Notes: a model not told the origin generated them from the letters alone. Shown: positions 1 through 7,345, numbered from the stretch's first letter. The stretch: 12,311 bases of DNA from a candidate division CSSED10-310 bacterium (GCA_016932295.1 JAFGDC010000356.1:1-12311); one strand, 5' to 3'. Program-made: numbers and translations.

Positions 1-124
1 AAAATCCCCCCGGCCCACCGACCATCTCCACCCGCGAAACACCCTGTGACCGTTCGCCGATCCACCTGGCGAACTCGGCACCCGCCTCGATATCCACTCC
101 CGCCTTGCGATACCGCTCACTCAT
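1..124 (-). CDS. purM: Phosphoribosylformylglycinamidine cyclo-ligase (AIR synthetase), N-terminal part, cut by window edge
   Basis: Only the first 41 codons lie in the window. They begin MSERYRKAGVDIEAG and continue to a VGGPGGF segment. PurM proteins start almost invariably with a Y-x-x-A-G-V-D-I-x-A-G motif followed some 20-30 residues later by a GG-x-GGFG glycine-rich stretch, and both are seen here. PurM makes aminoimidazole ribotide from FGAM with ATP in de novo purine synthesis, in the cytoplasm. The start is the ATG at 124-122, preceded by a strong Shine-Dalgarno (AGAGGAGGGGG, minus strand, around 130-140). The ordinary motif reads GGIGGFG, so VGGPGGF is a slight departure. The gene follows the PilT pair on the same strand but is 227 nt away and seems to have its own promoter. 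Identification rests on a short piece but the motif is distinctive. Confidence 0.85.
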   Translation of the reverse strand, partial: MSERYRKAGVDIEAGAEFARWIGERSQGVSRVEMVGGPGGF

Positions 125-196
125 CGCCGCCCCCTCCTCTCCCGCCGCCGGAACCCAGCCGGATCCTGACGCAGGATTTTAATAATGTAGGCATCT

Positions 197-214
197 CTAT
201 ATTTATATAGTATA
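197..214 (-). promoter_or_regulatory. AT-rich probable promoter region upstream of purM
   Basis: The 125-351 gap is GC-rich except for one AT-rich island at about 180-217. On the minus strand it reads TATACTATATAAATATAG, giving two overlapping -10-like hexamers (TATACT at 214-209 and TATAAA at 207-202). It contains a perfect 14-bp inverted repeat, CTATATTTATATAG, at 197-210. I see no good -35 box at the usual distance. A start here would give purM a leader of roughly 70-80 nt. No other gene is supported in this gap, and no hairpin with a T-tract follows the upstream PilT stop. Confidence 0.35.
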
Positions 215-351
215 CAAGACGGCGACGCGCAGCCACATCCGACACCCGCGACAACGAGACAACCAAACCCGGACCACATCATGATCCTCGCGCGCCGCCC
301 CGCGGACGCACCACTCCCCCCGCCGCCCTGCAGTCAGCCCCGCATCAGCCT

Positions 352-1410
352 CTAGGCAGTGGCGCGACCCAACAGGCTCTTGTCTTGAATACGATGATAC
401 GCAATGTCCTGGGTGATGAGGCCCCGCCGGCACAACTCGACAATGCTCTGATCCATGGTCTGCATCCCCTCGCGGCGTCCGGCCTGGATCAGTGATGTGA
501 GTTGATGGGTCTTGCCTTCCCTGACAACGTTGCAGATAGCAGGCGTGCCTATCATGATTTCCACGGCCGGAACCCGCCCAATGCCGCCCGTGGCAGGCAG
601 CAACTGCTGGGAAAGAATCCCCCGCAGGGTCTGCGCCAGAATGTACCTGACGTGGTTCTGTTCTTCTTCGGGAAAGACATCGATCACTCGATCAATGGTT
701 TTCACCGCATTGATGGTATGGACGGTGGCGAAGACCAATAAACCGGTTTCGGCCGCGGACAATGTCATGGAAACCGTCTCAAGGTCGCGCATCTCACCCA
801 CCAGAATGATATCCGTATCCTGGCGGCTGGCGGCTCGTAACGCCGTATGAAACGATTCCGTCTCGATCCCCACCTCCCGCTGCGTGATCTGACATTCTTT
901 GCTGCGATGCACGAATTCGATTGGATCCTCGATGGTGACGATGTGCTTGCGTTCGGATCGATTGATGATGTCTATGATCGACGCCAGGGTAGTCGTCTTG
1001 CCGCTGCCCGTCGCCCCCGTCACCAGCACCAGGCCCTTGTCCAGATGCGCGAAGGTTTCCAACATGTGCGGCAGATTGAGCTGCTCCAGGCTTTTGATAA
1101 CATCCGGGATGAGACGAAAGACGCCACCCACTCCATTTTCCTTGTAAAAAATGGTCACCCTGAACCGGGCAATACCCTTCGCCATGTAAGCGAAATCCAT
1201 GTCCCGCTGTCGCTCGAACCGATCCAACTGGTCCTCGTTCAGCAATTCGAACAGCACACTGCTGGCGATTTCATTGGTAATGGGAGGATAATCCAGACTG
1301 GACAGCTCGCCGTTCACCCTGATTATCGGCGGCGACCCGACCGTAAAATGCAGATCCGAAGCATTGCGGTCCTTGGCGATCTTCAGGAAGAAATCAATTT
1401 TCTTGCTCAT
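352..1410 (-). CDS. PilT-family type IV pilus retraction ATPase (paralogue 1, diverged)
   Basis: This 352-residue protein has the usual PilT length and layout: an N-terminal PAS-like domain (about 1-100) and a C-terminal RecA-like secretion ATPase. Visible motifs are Walker A GATGSGKTT (132-140), Asp box TIEDPIEF (159-166), Walker B DIILVGEM with Glu206, and His box TVHT with His231. PilT hexamers hydrolyse ATP at the inner-membrane base of the pilus to depolymerise pilin. Two departures stand out. The first His-box histidine (GHLVFGT in typical PilT) is Leu here (ETGLLVFAT), and the C-terminal AIRNLIR retraction motif reads AICNVVR (291-297). The start is the ATG at 1410, because family similarity begins at MSKKIDFFL and a GAGG Shine-Dalgarno lies about 10 nt upstream; the frame stays open further upstream into the preceding gene. 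It lies 13 nt after the second PilT gene, so the two are co-transcribed. Whether it acts as PilT, as PilU or in another pilus-like machine is not decided. Confidence 0.9.
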   Translation of the reverse strand: MSKKIDFFLKIAKDRNASDLHFTVGSPPIIRVNGELSSLDYPPITNEIASSVLFELLNEDQLDRFERQRDMDFAYMAKGIARFRVTIFYKENGVGGVFRLIPDVIKSLEQLNLPHMLETFAHLDKGLVLVTGATGSGKTTTLASIIDIINRSERKHIVTIEDPIEFVHRSKECQITQREVGIETESFHTALRAASRQDTDIILVGEMRDLETVSMTLSAAETGLLVFATVHTINAVKTIDRVIDVFPEEEQNHVRYILAQTLRGILSQQLLPATGGIGRVPAVEIMIGTPAICNVVREGKTHQLTSLIQAGRREGMQTMDQSIVELCRRGLITQDIAYHRIQDKSLLGRATA

Positions 1411-1423
1411 GAACCGTTCATCC

Positions 1424-2485
1424 TCAACGCGCGCGCGCAAATTCCATGAATTTTTTCTTGTCCACCGCCCTGATGATTGCATCCTGGTAAGATATGCTCC
1501 GGTGTCGCAACAGTCGCACCAGGGCATCGTCCATGAGCTGCATCCCCATGTGATTACTCATCTGCATGATGGATGGAATCTGGTATGTCTTACCGTCCCT
1601 GATGAGATTCGCAATGGAACCGATTCCCACGAGGATCTCGACGGCGACCTCCATGCGCTGACCGCCCAGGTCTGGTATCAATTGCTGGCAGATTATACCG
1701 CGCAGTGATTCAGACACCATCTGGCGGATTTGTAATTTTTGTGTGCCCGGGAAAATATCGACAATGCGATCGATGGTCTGAACAGCCGAGACCGTATGCA
1801 GCGTGCCCAGCACGAGATGCCCGGTTTCCGCCGCGGTAATGGCCATGGAAATCGTCTCCAGATCCCGCATCTCACCCACCAGGATAATATCCGGATCCGC
1901 TCGCAGCGACTGCCGCAGCGCGCTGGCGAAACTCAGGGCATGCCGGCCAACTTCCCTCTGGTTGACAAGCGACTGCTTGTTGCTGTGGAGGAACTCGATG
2001 GGATCCTCCAGCGTGATGATGTGCCGCCTGGCCGTTTCATTGATGTAATCCAATAACGATGCCTGAGTGGTGGACTTCCCGCAGCCGCGAGGTCCGGTCA
2101 CCAGCACGAGCCCCTGGTTCAGCTTGCAGAATTCATAGGCGACCTCGGGCAGGCCCAGACTGGCAAGAGGCGGAATGGCGTTCGGGATGACATGAAACAC
2201 TGCATCCATTCCAGCCCGTTGGCGATACCCGATGCAACGAAACCGCTGCGACGGACCCATCTTGTAAGTGAAATCCACTTCCGCCCGAGCCAGCAGCCCC
2301 TGCCGCTGCGTGGGGTCGAGCACTTCCATGATGAGCGTTCTGGTCTGCCGGACATTGAGAGGTTGTTTTATCAGGGGGACAAGGGCGCCCTTGAGCCGGA
2401 TGAGAGGCGGACGATCGACGCAGATGTGCAGGTCTGATCCACCATATTCGATGGTTTTCTGGAGGTACTGATCAATTTTCGCCAT
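1424..2485 (-). CDS. PilT-family type IV pilus retraction ATPase (paralogue 2)
   Basis: This 353-residue protein is colinear with its downstream neighbour but clearly diverged from it. Motifs are Walker A GPRGCGKST (131-139), Asp box TLEDPIEF (158-165), Walker B DIILVGEM with Glu205, and a complete His box (TGHLVLGTLHT, His223 and His230). The segment NQREVG...RDLET...AAETGHL is very close to textbook PilT, so this copy looks the more canonical in the ATPase core. The Walker A loop has Arg and Cys where PilT usually has Thr and Ser (GPTGSGKS), and the AIRNLIR motif reads SIANLIR (290-296). The start is the ATG at 2485, where homology begins (MAKIDQYL), with a purine-rich GGAAGGCGAG upstream. 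The frame is open back to about 2659 but that extension resembles nothing in PilT. It leads a two-gene unit with a promoter at 2665-2693. Confidence 0.9.
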   Translation of the reverse strand: MAKIDQYLQKTIEYGGSDLHICVDRPPLIRLKGALVPLIKQPLNVRQTRTLIMEVLDPTQRQGLLARAEVDFTYKMGPSQRFRCIGYRQRAGMDAVFHVIPNAIPPLASLGLPEVAYEFCKLNQGLVLVTGPRGCGKSTTQASLLDYINETARRHIITLEDPIEFLHSNKQSLVNQREVGRHALSFASALRQSLRADPDIILVGEMRDLETISMAITAAETGHLVLGTLHTVSAVQTIDRIVDIFPGTQKLQIRQMVSESLRGIICQQLIPDLGGQRMEVAVEILVGIGSIANLIRDGKTYQIPSIMQMSNHMGMQLMDDALVRLLRHRSISYQDAIIRAVDKKKFMEFARAR

Positions 2486-2573
2486 GCTGGTTTCTCGCCT
2501 TCCAATCCCACCATCGCAAGCGGAGTCAAGCGTGAAGTCAGGGTCAGGACCTTCCTCAACCGCCGCATGATAC

Positions 2574-2592
2574 CACTCGATACCATCGAGTG
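2574..2592. repeat. Perfect inverted repeat in the PilT operon leader
   Basis: CACTCGAT-ACC-ATCGAGTG (plus strand) has two perfect 8-bp arms and a 3-nt centre. It lies within the predicted transcribed leader, about 70 nt downstream of the inferred transcription start and 89 nt before the PilT start codon. It could be an operator for a dimeric repressor, or a tight RNA hairpin. It also lies in the open upstream extension of the PilT frame, so coincidence is not excluded. Confidence 0.4.
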
Positions 2593-2664
2593 CAATACGC
2601 AGCCCGGACGCGGGGGCCGTCGGCAGCATGATCCACCGGACAGTCCACGCGTCACACAATGCCG

Positions 2665-2693
2665 TCTATAAATCCAATCGTCCCGACAGTCAA
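2665..2693 (-). promoter_or_regulatory. Sigma70-like promoter for the two PilT genes
   Basis: On the minus strand, TTGACT (2693-2688) and TATAGA (2670-2665) are separated by exactly 17 nt. They match the consensus at 5/6 and 4/6 positions. Transcription would start near 2658, giving a leader of about 170 nt before the ATG at 2485. The promoter lies just after the slipin stop codon (2712), which separates the pilus ATPases from the NfeD-slipin unit. Confidence 0.55.
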
Positions 2694-2711
2694 GGAAACG
2701 AGGCTGGAAAC

Positions 2712-3476
2712 TTACTCTTTTTCAAGCGATGGTCGTTCGAGGAATGGCCTGAAGAGTTCAATAGGCAGAGGGAAAATGGTAGTGGTGTTGTTCTCCGATG
2801 CGATTTCCGAGAGCGTTTGCAAATAGCGCATCTGCAGGGCCATAGGCTGAGTGCTGATGATCTTGGCTGCTTCGAACAGCTTCTGGGCAACCTGGAACTC
2901 GCCCTCCGCGCTGATCACCTTGGCGCGCCGCTCGCGCTCCGCCTCGGCCTGCCGCGCCATCGAACGCTGCATCTCGGAGGGCAGATCGACATGCTTGATC
3001 TCCACATTGGACACCTTGATCCCCCAGGGATCGGTGCTTTCATCCAGAATTTCCTGCAGGCGGTGATTGATCTTTTCCCGGGATGCCAACAAGTCGTCCA
3101 GTTCAACCGTTCCCACCACACTACGCAAGGTGGTCTGAGCCAACTGGGACGTGGCGAACAGGAAGTTTTCAACCTCTATGATCGCCCGTATCGGTGTCAT
3201 AACCCTGAAATATATCACTGCGTTCACTTTCACCGACACGTTGTCCCTGGTAATGATATCCTGCGGTGGCACATCCATGGTGACCAGCCGCAACCCCACC
3301 CGTACCATTTTATCGATGGGGGGAAAGATGAAAATAATGCCAGGGCCTTTCTCTTTTCCCAGCACCCTACCCAGCCGAAACACGACAGCGCGCTCGTACT
3401 CCTTCAGAATCTTGATGGCACTGAGAAGATAGAAACCTATGAACAGGATGACAATAACAGGTAACGAAAAGGGCAT
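2712..3476 (-). CDS. Slipin / stomatin-like SPFH membrane protein
   Basis: This 254-residue protein has one N-terminal membrane segment (about 5-23) followed by [11 protein letters not shown] (27-37), the signature opening of bacterial slipins, and then the SPFH domain (about 25-190). Typical motifs are [17 protein letters not shown] (68-84) and the [22 protein letters not shown] stretch (165-186) that opens a charged coiled coil. The hydrophobic [11 protein letters not shown] segment (231-241) near the C-terminus matches the conserved end of the family. Slipins oligomerise into membrane microdomain scaffolds. The start is the ATG at 3476, with a near-perfect AAAGGAGG 6 nt upstream; a longer open frame back to 3542 lacks support. 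It lies 67 nt downstream of nfeD. In Pyrococcus horikoshii the NfeD-type protease 1510-N cleaves the C-terminal hydrophobic region of the partner stomatin, so a protease-substrate or protease-scaffold relation is likely here. Confidence 0.93.
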   Translation of the reverse strand: MPFSLPVIVILFIGFYLLSAIKILKEYERAVVFRLGRVLGKEKGPGIIFIFPPIDKMVRVGLRLVTMDVPPQDIITRDNVSVKVNAVIYFRVMTPIRAIIEVENFLFATSQLAQTTLRSVVGTVELDDLLASREKINHRLQEILDESTDPWGIKVSNVEIKHVDLPSEMQRSMARQAEAERERRAKVISAEGEFQVAQKLFEAAKIISTQPMALQMRYLQTLSEIASENNTTTIFPLPIELFRPFLERPSLEKE

Positions 3477-3499
3477 GACGTCCTCCTTTGCTCGCCGGG

Positions 3500-3524
3500 C
3501 GGGTGGATTGCACACCCCCACCCG
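3500..3524 (-). repeat. Short hairpin in the nfeD-slipin spacer
   Basis: On the minus strand CGGGTGG and CCACCCG (3524-3518 and 3506-3500) can pair as a 7-bp GC-rich stem with an 11-nt loop. It lies between the nfeD stop and the slipin Shine-Dalgarno, with no T-tract after it. It is therefore not a convincing terminator, but it could modulate expression or mRNA stability between the two genes. Support is only the base pairing. Confidence 0.25.
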
Positions 3525-3543
3525 GTCATATGGTTGACACAAT

Positions 3544-4971
3544 TCACAGCCGTGAAACGATGACCTTCAATCCTTCGACACGCTCGATCCTGACCCTGGC
3601 TCCGGCGGCCAACGGCTCATCACTCACCGCCTGCCACAGCTCACCATGCACCAGTACCGTCCCCTCTGGTTCCAACGATCGCTTGACCACCCCCGACATG
3701 CCAACCATGCCATCGACTCCAGTATGGGTACGCAACCGGTGCACGCGAGTGACAAGCGTCACCAGCAAGGCAGTGATGAGACCGATGGTGAAGGCCAGAG
3801 GAAGCACGAACGACAGAGAAACCCGCATAAATTTGAAAGGCGTATCGATTAAAATCATGGCTCCTAAAATCATAGAAGCCACTCCCCCCATAGTCAACAA
3901 ACCGAAACTGGGCACCTTGAACTCGAGCACAAACAGCACGAAGGCCAGTAATAACAGCAGCAATCCCGCATAATTGATGGGCAGAATCTGCAGGCCCATT
4001 GAACCGAGCACCAGGCAGAATCCCCCCACGACACCGGGAAAAATCAAGCCCGGGTGCCAGACCTCGATCATGATTCCCATCCCTCCGAGACTCAACAATG
4101 CCAGGGCGATGTTGGGATTGGCCAGGGTCTGCAGAAAACGCAGGCGCCAGTTCATGTGGTAATACACCACCGGACTCCGCGCGGTGGCCAACATCCGCAC
4201 GCCGCCGGGCAGCACCACTTCCCTGCCGTCCAGCCGCTGGATCAAATCATCCACGCTGGTCGCAACCAGATCAATCACGCCACGCCCCAGCGCCTCCTCC
4301 TCGGTGAGCGAGACACTTTCCCGCACCGCCTGCTCGGCGAACGTCTCATCCCTGCCGCGAAACTTCGCTATCGCCCTGATCTTGGCCACCGTATCGTTCA
4401 TAATCTTCTTTGCCATCACCTCACCGCCGGCCGGATGACTTTCTTCCTCCGGGGCCTCCCCGCCCGACTCGTCCCGCGATTCCCCGCTGTCCTCCCTGCC
4501 CTCCTGGGCCTGCTCCAGCCGCTCCAGAATCTTCTCCAACCGCTTGAAACGACCGTCCTTGTCTTCCTCCTCCGGCCAACTGCCGTCCCCGGAGACCACG
4601 TGTGCCGCCCCGATGTTGGTGGCCGGACTCATGGCGGCCACATTGGCTGAATAGGTGATGAAATGCCCGGCGGAAGCCGCCCGGGCACCCCGCGGATACA
4701 CATAGACCACCGTGGGCACCGAGGCGTTCATGAGCGACACCACAATATCCCAGGTGCTGCTGACCAGCCCGCCGGGAGTGTTCAACAAGATGACGAAACA
4801 CTCGGCATCGGCCTCCTCCGCGGCCGCCAGCCCTTCGTTCACATATTCCGTGGTGATGGGTGTGATGGCGTCATCAATCGTTACTATGTAAATGGGGCCG
4901 GAATCCGCGCCGACCGCAACACTCAAGAACAAACCCACCAGCAATGGGTATATGATCTTCACATTCCTCAT
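3544..4971 (-). CDS. NfeD-family membrane-bound serine protease (ClpP-class, long form)
   Basis: From the ATG at 4971 this is a 475-residue long-form NfeD protein. Order: signal peptide (1-20); periplasmic ClpP/SppA-like protease domain; about five membrane segments (287-302, 310-330, 333-350, 355-375, 383-408); C-terminal NfeD OB-fold domain (about 417-475). Family landmarks are LNTPGGLV (63-70), GARAASAG with predicted nucleophile Ser100, [12 protein letters not shown], and a KKIMND segment with the general-base Lys at 189. In PH1510 the Ser-Lys dyad is 97/138. An acidic, charged insertion (about 128-183, rich in E, D, S, G) enlarges the Ser-Lys spacing to 89 residues. Start choice: GGAGG sits 6 nt before 4971. 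ATGs at 4974 and 5016 are alternatives; 5016 overlaps the previous stop as ATGA but would put 15 polar residues before the signal peptide. The slipin gene follows. Confidence 0.92.
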   Translation of the reverse strand: MRNVKIIYPLLVGLFLSVAVGADSGPIYIVTIDDAITPITTEYVNEGLAAAEEADAECFVILLNTPGGLVSSTWDIVVSLMNASVPTVVYVYPRGARAASAGHFITYSANVAAMSPATNIGAAHVVSGDGSWPEEEDKDGRFKRLEKILERLEQAQEGREDSGESRDESGGEAPEEESHPAGGEVMAKKIMNDTVAKIRAIAKFRGRDETFAEQAVRESVSLTEEEALGRGVIDLVATSVDDLIQRLDGREVVLPGGVRMLATARSPVVYYHMNWRLRFLQTLANPNIALALLSLGGMGIMIEVWHPGLIFPGVVGGFCLVLGSMGLQILPINYAGLLLLLLAFVLFVLEFKVPSFGLLTMGGVASMILGAMILIDTPFKFMRVSLSFVLPLAFTIGLITALLVTLVTRVHRLRTHTGVDGMVGMSGVVKRSLEPEGTVLVHGELWQAVSDEPLAAGARVRIERVEGLKVIVSRL

Positions 4972-5012
4972 CATCAACCTCCAACCACTTGAACCACTTC
5001 CAACCATTTCCG

Positions 5013-6740
5013 TCATTCACCCGTCGCCGCGACCCGCCCCCGGCTGGGTTCCTCCAACAACGTCCCCCGGCGGTCCTCGCCGAGTGGCGTATTGAACAGC
5101 CTGTCCCTGGCAGGTACCAGGAAGATGTGATCGCGAAAATGAGACAGGCATACCAGCAGAACCACCAGTGGATGCCGTGCGGCAACCACGCTCAACACCT
5201 GGTATGCGGACAATTCGAGTTCTTTCTTGTTGACCGCGGATGCATCCTCGGAAATCAACGACTCCACTGCCTCCTCCCGCAGTGTGTCCTTGACCGGCGG
5301 CCGCTGATCATAAATACCCTCAAGGTCACCCAGGAGAGCCCACTGGAAATCAAGTAATTCGGGAGGAAACTGACGGAATCCGGGGTTCTCTATGTCATTG
5401 TTCGCAATCACTTCACGACCCCGCGCCGCCAATTCCGCGAAGCGGTCTTCAAACATCTGGAAGCTCCCGTCGACCAGGTTCAGAACAGCCTCCAGTAAGC
5501 GCCGCAGCATTTCATGCGGAAGTCCGGCGAAACGCGACCGCCAGACCGGTCCACCCAGCAGCAACTCCAGTCCCACGACCGCGATGACCTCGTCACTCTC
5601 CCTGGTGATGCATGCGGTATCAGGCTGGAGACAACGATAATGAAGCCGGGGGCCATGCTCTTCAGGCCGCGGCCCAAGTGGATTCTCCAGGCCTGAGACC
5701 ACCACCAGCAGTGTCGCGGCAAGATCATACTCACCGCCGGCAAGACTCTGGAAGGCGCGATCGAGCAGCAGGAATATGTATGCATCCAGAACGCCCAGAT
5801 TCTTCCACGCCGCCGCCGCCACCGCGGTCTTCCCCAGACGACAGGCATTCCAGGCCAGTTTGTCCAGCAACATCGCCCGATCCGCCTGGAGATCACCACG
5901 AACAGACAAGATGGCTCCAGCCACCGGCATCTCCGGAATCGTCATCAGCCGCTGCTGCCAATAGTCCACCCGATGGATGCGATCGATCGACATGAGTTCG
6001 TTGAACAACATCAAATCGCCGTGCTGTACCGCACGCTTCACCAGTTCGCCGTGCAGTTCGACAGCATCCACCTCACCGTCCGGAGCGCTTTTTCGACGGC
6101 GGCGGCGAAACTTGGGAACAGCGGCGCGCGCCGCCGCCATGGCCGCCTCATCGATCGACTGCACCCCGCCCAGCTCTTCCGCCGCCTCCCAGCGCGACAG
6201 CCATCCTGGAGCATCAACCGAGAACGTCGGCCCGTCCACGTCCTGAATCATTTCCTGAATCATCTCCACCGTGAACCCGGCCAGAACCCGCCGCGAACAC
6301 TCCGCGGCGTTCCCGGATCCAGCCACGGATGAAAAACGCGCGAACTCGAACCACTTCCCCCGTTGGACCCATGCGGTCAGCGCTTCCACTTGCTGCTGAA
6401 ACACCTCATCCGACATATGAGCCGCAGCACGCTCAACCTTGCCTGACTTCTTCGATGCTGGCTTCCCCCGTACCACACGGCCTTCCCGTTCCGCCTCTTT
6501 GAGGAGGCGATCGTGCTCCACACGACTCTCGTCGGACATCAACATACGCAATGCCAACAGTCGCTGCACCAATTCCAGCAACCGTTCACCGAACACTGCG
6601 CATTCGATGGCTCCACGCTGCAGATCATCCACCATCATCTGGAACTGCTTCGCCGGCGACAGCGCCTCCGCCGCCCGTTCAATATCCTTGGCGCCGCAGG
6701 CGGCGTTCAACTTCAACGTAGAGTATGCATTCCAGACCAT
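5013..6740 (-). CDS. Unknown 575-residue soluble, mostly helical protein in the NfeD-slipin unit
   Basis: I do not recognise the family. The protein has no signal peptide, so it is probably cytoplasmic. It is Ala/Leu/Glu-rich with amphipathic helices throughout. Visible landmarks: a charged linker with KPASKKSGK (93-101); a basic patch KFRRRRRK (210-217) followed by an acidic one; a repeat-like helical region from about 225 to 440 (for example WKNLGVLDAYIFLLLDRAFQ); a hydrophobic helix near 519-533; and a charged, probably disordered tail from about 550. The helices could suggest an alpha-solenoid scaffold, but this is inference. The start is the ATG at 6740 behind GAGGAAGGAAG. Its stop codon overlaps an in-frame nfeD ATG (5016) as ATGA, and the better nfeD start is only 41 nt downstream, so the two are almost surely co-translated or co-transcribed. 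A role linked to the membrane protease or slipin follows from position only. Confidence 0.85.
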   Translation of the reverse strand: MVWNAYSTLKLNAACGAKDIERAAEALSPAKQFQMMVDDLQRGAIECAVFGERLLELVQRLLALRMLMSDESRVEHDRLLKEAEREGRVVRGKPASKKSGKVERAAAHMSDEVFQQQVEALTAWVQRGKWFEFARFSSVAGSGNAAECSRRVLAGFTVEMIQEMIQDVDGPTFSVDAPGWLSRWEAAEELGGVQSIDEAAMAAARAAVPKFRRRRRKSAPDGEVDAVELHGELVKRAVQHGDLMLFNELMSIDRIHRVDYWQQRLMTIPEMPVAGAILSVRGDLQADRAMLLDKLAWNACRLGKTAVAAAAWKNLGVLDAYIFLLLDRAFQSLAGGEYDLAATLLVVVSGLENPLGPRPEEHGPRLHYRCLQPDTACITRESDEVIAVVGLELLLGGPVWRSRFAGLPHEMLRRLLEAVLNLVDGSFQMFEDRFAELAARGREVIANNDIENPGFRQFPPELLDFQWALLGDLEGIYDQRPPVKDTLREEAVESLISEDASAVNKKELELSAYQVLSVVAARHPLVVLLVCLSHFRDHIFLVPARDRLFNTPLGEDRRGTLLEEPSRGRVAATGE

Positions 6741-6828
6741 CAGACTTCCTTCCTCACATCATCAAACCATCACAAGACCATTACCAAACGCACGGCCGCC
6801 AGTGGGATAGTGACTCGCCAGGTCTCAC

Positions 6829-7203
6829 TCAGGGGGCCGCCGGACCGACCTCCGCCGGAGCCGATGAGCGCGTCCAGCCACCATCATAAAGGTCGATCAC
6901 CACGGTCTCACCTTCATCCAGAAAGAAATAATCCGGACCCCATTCTATCAGTCCATCGGTGGAACGGGCATAGAATTCGCGCCGGCCTTCAAGGTGCCGT
7001 TCCTTGATCCTCGACTCATCATGCGGCCGCACCGTCACCTCGTAATACCCATCGATGTAACAATCGACGTAACAGCCCGTATGGTTGTCGAATATCACCC
7101 TTTCATAAAGCCATTCATCCCAATCGTCCACCCAGATGCAACCAGTCAGGGAACTGGTCGAGACAAGCACCGCCACCATAAACACCATCAACCGCAACTT
7201 CAT
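6829..7203 (-). CDS. Small predicted lipoprotein, beta-rich domain
   Basis: This 124-residue protein begins with a basic start and hydrophobic segment ending in lipobox LTGC (19-22), so Cys22 would be lipidated and the protein anchored in the envelope. The mature part is rich in Tyr, Trp, Asp and alternating hydrophobics: IFDNHTGCYVDCYIDGYYEV (37-56), RPHDESRI, then EFYARSTDG and a VVIDLY strand. Proteins of this kind, with a 'bound-ligand and metered extension' look (ligand-contact strand, G-x-Y turn, ARSTDG, closing strand), often form a small beta sandwich, but I cannot name the family. Two mature cysteines (Cys44 and Cys48, four residues apart) could form a disulfide or bind metal. The start is ATG 7203 with GGAGG 6 nt upstream; GTG 7209 is an alternative. 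It lies 88 nt before the 575-residue gene and may head that unit. Confidence 0.82.
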   Translation of the reverse strand: MKLRLMVFMVAVLVSTSSLTGCIWVDDWDEWLYERVIFDNHTGCYVDCYIDGYYEVTVRPHDESRIKERHLEGRREFYARSTDGLIEWGPDYFFLDEGETVVIDLYDGGWTRSSAPAEVGPAAP

Positions 7204-7227
7204 TATCACCCTCCTTGAATTGAAATG

Positions 7228-7256
7228 ATCTTACCATGTCATGCACCGCTTGTCGC
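7228..7256 (-). promoter_or_regulatory. Candidate promoter for the lipoprotein / NfeD-slipin unit
   Basis: On the minus strand GCGACA (7256-7251) and TAAGAT (7233-7228) are spaced by exactly 17 nt, each matching the sigma70 consensus at 4 of 6 positions. Transcription would start about 18 nt before the ATG at 7203, just upstream of its Shine-Dalgarno. It is the best pair I find in the 142-nt gap between the glycosyltransferase stop and the lipoprotein start, but neither hexamer is strong. Confidence 0.3.
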
Positions 7257-7283
7257 CATCCCGACCACGCGGAATCGGCATCA

Positions 7284-7304
7284 CGGGCGGGACGGCGCCG
7301 CCCG
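7284..7304 (-). repeat. GC-rich hairpin after the glycosyltransferase pair
   Basis: CGGGCGG and CCGCCCG form a perfect 7-bp stem with a 7-nt loop, about 40 nt beyond the stop codon at 7346. There is no T-run after it, so it is not a textbook intrinsic terminator. It may still mark the 3' end of the two-gene transcript or protect it from exonucleases. Confidence 0.3.
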
Positions 7305-7345
7305 CACCGGGGAGCGCGACCCAACGCATCTCCATCCCTTTCTCA

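Noticed and set aside
203..433. 76-codon minus-strand frame spanning the PilT 3' end and the purM upstream gap
   Set aside because: It overlaps the PilT coding end in another frame, has low-complexity Arg/Cys/His composition and runs through the probable purM promoter.
847..1449. 200-codon plus-strand frame opposite PilT paralogue 1
   Set aside because: It is antisense to conserved ATPase motifs, has no plausible ribosome site and gives an Arg/His/Gln-rich translation.
2628..3464. 278-codon open frame on the plus strand, antisense to slipin
   Set aside because: Its translation is His/Gln/Arg-rich with no recognisable domain, and the opposite strand encodes an unmistakable slipin. It is a GC-driven shadow frame.
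4054..4650. 198-codon plus-strand frame opposite nfeD
   Set aside because: It is a shadow of the NfeD coding strand; its composition is typical of antisense translation in GC-rich DNA.
5016..5016. nfeD start at the ATGA overlap
   Set aside because: The ATG at 4971 has a GGAGG at good spacing and puts the signal peptide at the N-terminus. The overlap start would add 15 polar residues, although it remains possible.
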